Below, in pieces: positions 61,201 to 64,000 of a stretch of 64,000 bases of DNA. A program made the position numbers and the translations under genes. The DNA comes from an uncultured Myxococcales bacterium (GTDB taxonomy: Bacteria; Myxococcota_A; UBA9042; DTJE01). The notes under the pieces are model-generated. The model was given only the letters and a program-made list of their open reading frames with translations, was not told the DNA's origin and did not search any database. The stretch spans positions 1 to 64,000 of the forward strand of contig CALJUR010000091.1 in the NCBI GenBank assembly GCA_937975765.1, given 5' to 3'. Position 1 is the stretch's first letter, and each line of letters starts with the position of its first letter.

Positions 61201-64000
61201 GCCCAGCCGCGTCGTCCACAGCGTGCCGACACGGGCGTGCAGGTCCACCTGTTCGGCGGTGCCGGCCGAATGCGCCAGCCTCGCCGCCAGCAGTTCCGCC
61301 AGGCCCGCGGCGTCGTTCGCGGATTCCAGCAGTTCGCCCAGCCGGAAGAACGCGTACGTGTTGGACTCGTCCACATCGAGGATGCGCCGCAGCAGTTGCA
61401 CCGCCGCCGCCGAGTCCTCCAGCCGGCTCTCGCGAACCCCCGCCGCCTTCTTCAGCGCGGCGACCTTCTCCTCGCGGCTGACCGAGGCGTCCGCCTGCTG
61501 CTCGTACAGCGAGGCCAGGTCCTCCCACCGGTTCGTCGAGACGTACAGTTCCTCCAGGCGCTGCCACGCCTCCGCGCACTGCGGGTCCGTTTCCAGCAGC
61601 CCGCGCAGCGTCTCGATCGCGGCCGCCGGGTCGTTCAGCGGCCCCTGCTGGACGCCCGCCAGTTCCAGCAGCGTCGCCCGCCGCTCGGGCATGAGCGTCG
61701 CCACCTCGGCACGCCGCGAAAGCCACAGGCCGAGGGCCCCCGCGTCCGCCGTCTCGCGGGCGATCGACTCCAGGCCTTCCAGCGCCCCCCGGTTGCCCGG
61801 GTCCTGATCCAGCACCTTCTTCAGGATCTCGCCAGCGCCGACCGCGTCCTTCACCCGGAAGCGAACGACGTCGTACGCCTTGAAGTACCAGGACAGTCGC
61901 TCGGCCTCGTCCTGCTCCAGGTCGCCCAGGCTCTCGTACAGCAGCGCCAGGTCGCCGAACCGCGACAGTTTCGCGTACAGGATCGACAAGGCGTCGACCA
62001 CCTGCGGCTCGCCGGGCCGGCGCAGGAAGGCCAGCCGGAACCAGTCCGCGGCCTCCTCCTCGCCGGCGAGTTCGTCCCGCAGCAGGCGGCCGATCGTCAT
62101 CGCCACCTCGAAGGCCTCGGGGCGATCCTTCAGCGCCGCGAACGCCTCGGTCAGCGAGGCCTTCGCCTCTTCCAGCCTCGTTGCCCTCTGGGCGACCGTC
62201 ACCAGCCGGGCGCGCAGAGCGGCATCCGCGGGCTCGACCACGACCAGGGACGACAGGTCCTCGAACAGTTCGTCCTCGCGACCCAGCAGTTCCTCCAGGT
62301 CGACCGCCAGGCGCAGCGCCTCGGCCCGCGGCGGGACGTCCAGGTCCAGCCCGGCCGCGTAACGGTACAGGTCCAGCAGCCCGTCGCGGTCCTGCACGCT
62401 CTCGTATCCCGCGGCCAGCGCGACGAACAACTCGGGCGGGGCCCCGGCCTCGGCGTACACGCGACGCGCCACCGCCAGGTCCAGCACGTCGATCGAGCCG
62501 CACTCCAGCAGGTCCTTCGCCCCCTCGATCGCCTGCGCGGCGTACCCTGCCTCCAGGGCCCCGACCGCCAGGCGGCGACGCAGTTCCATCATCCGGTCCG
62601 CGTCCGCGGCCTGGCCGCGCTCGGCCCGGTGCTTCAGTTCGTAACGGTCCAGGTTCAGCATCGCCTCGACGTCCCGGGCCCCGGCCGCCAGCGCGCCCAG
62701 TCGCTCGAGGGCCTGCCCGTCCAGGTCCTCCTCGTGCAGCACCTTCCACCACAGTTCGCGGGCCCGATCCGCGTCGTGCAGCCCCTCCTCGGCCAGGATC
62801 GCGCAACGCCGCCACGCCTCGCGACGCTCCTCCCGGCCGGTCGTGGCGCGGGAGATCCGCTCCATCGCGGACAGCATGCCCTCGCGATCCTGCAGGGCCT
62901 CGTAGACCGCCGTCAGCATCTCCAGGGTCGGCAGGTGGCCTTCCTGGTCGGCGACGTTCGCTTCCAGCAGGCGCACCATCGGCTGGCGCAGCCCGCCCCG
63001 CATCAGCACGGCCGCGGCGCGCAGCCGGACCGACAGTCGCGCCGGCAGGTCGCCCAGGCCGGCCGCCCCGCAGGCCGTCAGCCCCGCCAGTTCCTCCAGC
63101 ACGTCGTCGGCCGCCAGGGCCTCCGACAACGTCTCGAAGACGGCCGGGTCCTCGGGAGTCTCGGTGTAGGCGTCCCCCAGGACCTTCCGCGACTCCTCGT
63201 TGCGGCCCAGGGACCTCAGGCAGGCCGCCAGCCGCAGGCGCAGCGCCGTCGCCCGAACCGGGTCGTCCTCGCGCCCGGCCAGCACCTCCAGCGCCCTCGC
63301 CTGGCGCTCGGTGTCGCCGATCCTCTCGGCCGACACCAGCAGCAGCCGTGCCGCCTCGGCCCCCGCGCCCGCGTCGGGCAGAAGCGCCTCCACGCGGTCC
63401 ACCGCCTCGGCCTGTCCCGGCTGGATCTGCAGGATCTCCTCCAGGCAGACCAGGGCGTCCAGGCGTCCGAACTCGTCGCGGGCCAGGTGCAGGTCCGCCA
63501 GTTCGACCAGCGGCGCGATGCGCGCGGCCGGGTCCGGCGCGTGCTCCAGTTGCGTCTTCAGCAGGTCCAGCAGGCGCGGCACGTCCCGCCCCTCTCGGGC
63601 CAGCGCCTTCGCCTCGCTTCGCGCCTCGGCGTCCGTCGGGTCCGCCGACAGCATCTCGTCGTAGACCCGTCCCGCCTCCAGCGAGTCCTTCAGCACGTCC
63701 CGCAGCGTCCGGGCCGCCATCAGCCGGTGCTGGCGCGACACGACGCCATCCGCGGCCGCCCCCCCGATCAGCAGGTGCAGGTCCACGGCCTCCCGGGTGT
63801 GCCCGGTCATGTCCGCCAGGGACAGCAGCCTCCGGGCCGCCTCCAGGGACGGCGCGTCCAGCACCTCCTCGGAGGGGCGCCGGTCCAGCACGTACCGGAA
63901 GGCGCGCGCGGCACCCTCGAAGTCCCCGGTCGCCTGGCACAGGTCGCCGATCGACAGGTGCGTCTGCCGCCGCTCGTCCAGCGACGGGGCCGCGATCGCC
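58201..64000 (-). CDS. Giant tetratricopeptide-repeat protein, 5' end beyond the window (over 1930 aa visible)
   Basis: The frame is open without a break from the stop at 58201 to the window edge, so the start is not in view. Almost the whole length is made of repeated helix pairs with the TPR pattern (LY-A-EH--DEL-VLEELDRLYQSL, AALEHFKAALAADPFHVPARRGMEALL, ALVGLARLRMARGDRGEEVRKAL, EKAIQYYRLAHEHDAGNVQNALALGRLF), rich in Ala, Leu, Glu and Arg. No catalytic domain is visible in this part; an N-terminal domain may lie outside. Such proteins are typically scaffolds. The TAG stop is given by the dispersed repeat. The gene is downstream of, and on the same strand as, whatever lies beyond 64000. Confidence 0.9.
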   Translation of the reverse strand, partial: AIAAPSLDERRQTHLSIGDLCQATGDFEGAARAFRYVLDRRPSEEVLDAPSLEAARRLLSLADMTGHTREAVDLHLLIGGAAADGVVSRQHRLMAARTLRDVLKDSLEAGRVYDEMLSADPTDAEARSEAKALAREGRDVPRLLDLLKTQLEHAPDPAARIAPLVELADLHLARDEFGRLDALVCLEEILQIQPGQAEAVDRVEALLPDAGAGAEAARLLLVSAERIGDTERQARALEVLAGREDDPVRATALRLRLAACLRSLGRNEESRKVLGDAYTETPEDPAVFETLSEALAADDVLEELAGLTACGAAGLGDLPARLSVRLRAAAVLMRGGLRQPMVRLLEANVADQEGHLPTLEMLTAVYEALQDREGMLSAMERISRATTGREERREAWRRCAILAEEGLHDADRARELWWKVLHEEDLDGQALERLGALAAGARDVEAMLNLDRYELKHRAERGQAADADRMMELRRRLAVGALEAGYAAQAIEGAKDLLECGSIDVLDLAVARRVYAEAGAPPELFVALAAGYESVQDRDGLLDLYRYAAGLDLDVPPRAEALRLAVDLEELLGREDELFEDLSSLVVVEPADAALRARLVTVAQRATRLEEAKASLTEAFAALKDRPEAFEVAMTIGRLLRDELAGEEEAADWFRLAFLRRPGEPQVVDALSILYAKLSRFGDLALLYESLGDLEQDEAERLSWYFKAYDVVRFRVKDAVGAGEILKKVLDQDPGNRGALEGLESIARETADAGALGLWLSRRAEVATLMPERRATLLELAGVQQGPLNDPAAAIETLRGLLETDPQCAEAWQRLEELYVSTNRWEDLASLYEQQADASVSREEKVAALKKAAGVRESRLEDSAAAVQLLRRILDVDESNTYAFFRLGELLESANDAAGLAELLAARLAHSAGTAEQVDLHARVGTLWTTRLGDDARALEHFKAALAADPFHVPARRGMEALLDSPVAAMEAALALEGVYEGAGEHGSLCGVLLREIPLMVGNAEREAVRMRIAELRSERLDDVPGAMDMLGEVLMDAPGHRDAAARLEALAGRIGAWDRLVGLLAEAAERAEVPEDRSRLRLAAAEIAEKRMSQPAKAADFYSAHVAENPGDELVLEELDRLYQSLHRTEDQVRVLRMRIAALGDAVPEEMRLRLATLLSQGGAEVEDAVEQLRRVLVEQPGNAEAIRQLSTLSSDPLAGRQALEVLRTAFRESGDDEGLLWASERLIDAAGESADVVSLHDEAAGAARRLGRRTVEVEHLGRALELVPSDEGVLVRLLKAAREVSLHASAFGYLVRAAKGASWPELEKSLLLQAVRLSATAEVPAEEVEACLKRVLDLDPSCREALEALDRTYAAEGRATDLAGVLEQRLRGDLSAEDRIGVLSRLAKIFEDDGDLQRAAQLLEESAGIHAEPGVLKSLWRLAQAMDDVPGQIRALERLAECTPGVDERVRHLLEAASLWENRLQEKTAAVATLEKVRELDPANVAARMRLEKLYDDLGEWEPLVAMLTDAVDVEGPAVERREAAMKAAAITETHLDNLLEAVALVKRAAEIDPDDDAVLDELIRLFYRCEDWTGLVGVLRRKASRTAVKADQVALLAKACDVAVHRLGDLALGGGLARQIMAIDPQHPRALLTMARLMEQREQNEEAANLYQRLAQSTTDADERVDALVGLARLRMARGDRGEEVRKALQDAAKLRPQHAEVNRHLKKLFQESGEHHALIEVMLRELKLANDDAERSSICMDVAEIYLKEMNDGAKFLQWAEEAHRFRRDDPRVVGGIVRFHLQSGEPRRAVPYMEWLVSYLEAKRRLKELPPYAYELGRILESMGQEEKAIQYYRLAHEHDAGNVQNALALGRLFLSRGENEKALRVYQPLILRMDGLAAPARIEVLLSLARLHVSLGDKRKARQFVLRVLQEEPENAEAQAILSRGL

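Overview
The window is about 70% GC bacterial chromosome. I infer a deltaproteobacterial or Myxococcota-type host. The visible reasons are a Ser/Thr kinase with an N-terminal zinc ribbon and a single membrane helix, two lipoproteins that share a Cys-rich C-x-P-x-C...CG-x-DGC module, a bacterial acyl-CoA-binding protein, many secreted or lipid-anchored proteins, and very large TPR and hydrolase-like proteins. The affiliation is inference; no rRNA, tRNA, CRISPR array or prophage was seen. Many long open frames run opposite to real genes and are GC-composition artefacts. Several genes have a TTGAC-type -35 box, a 17-base spacer and a TA-rich -10 box upstream.

Layout. 0.1-10 kb: a conserved unknown protein, a beta-CASP metallo-beta-lactamase nuclease, MobA, a conserved unknown protein, a repeat-filled gap, an SPL-like radical SAM protein, an ATP-grasp protein, an alpha/beta hydrolase, GlnRS with an extra C-terminal tRNA-binding OB domain, and an RluA-type pseudouridine synthase. 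10-26.3 kb: an Rrf2 regulator with a ferredoxin-like partner, glutamate racemase, a YidE/AspT-type transporter, a HAD phosphatase, an M16 peptidase, an 816-residue membrane-anchored unknown protein divergent from a Ser/Thr kinase, a TPR/beta-helix exported protein, acyl-CoA-binding protein, SerC, and an unknown protein with a faint RelA/SpoT-like pattern.

26.3-36.2 kb: a 1550-residue protein ending in an alpha/beta-hydrolase-like domain, a zinc-protease lipoprotein coupled to a TPR membrane protein, an EamA transporter, and DUF2156 and GNAT proteins. 36.3-46.3 kb: a promoter followed by a tightly coupled RND heavy-metal-type efflux operon (TolC-like, adaptor, pump) that runs on into a formylglycine-generating-enzyme-like lipoprotein and an endonuclease/exonuclease/phosphatase lipoprotein, then a DUF2891/DUF1284 pair. 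46.3-47.7 kb: a scar in which the 3' end of a higA antitoxin gene abuts a 5'-truncated IS91-type transposase, followed by non-coding DNA.

47.7-54 kb: an EF-G-like GTPase with altered GTPase motifs, a helical-repeat protein, SelB (so the organism probably decodes UGA as selenocysteine), and an unknown protein. 54-64 kb, all on the minus strand: DUF2169 protein, L-aspartate oxidase and proline dehydrogenase with overlapping ends, then a TPR protein of more than 1930 residues cut by the window edge.

The most unusual non-coding signal is a dispersed GC-rich hairpin repeat (seven copies at three intergenic loci) that in two places supplies the TAG stop codon of the adjacent gene.
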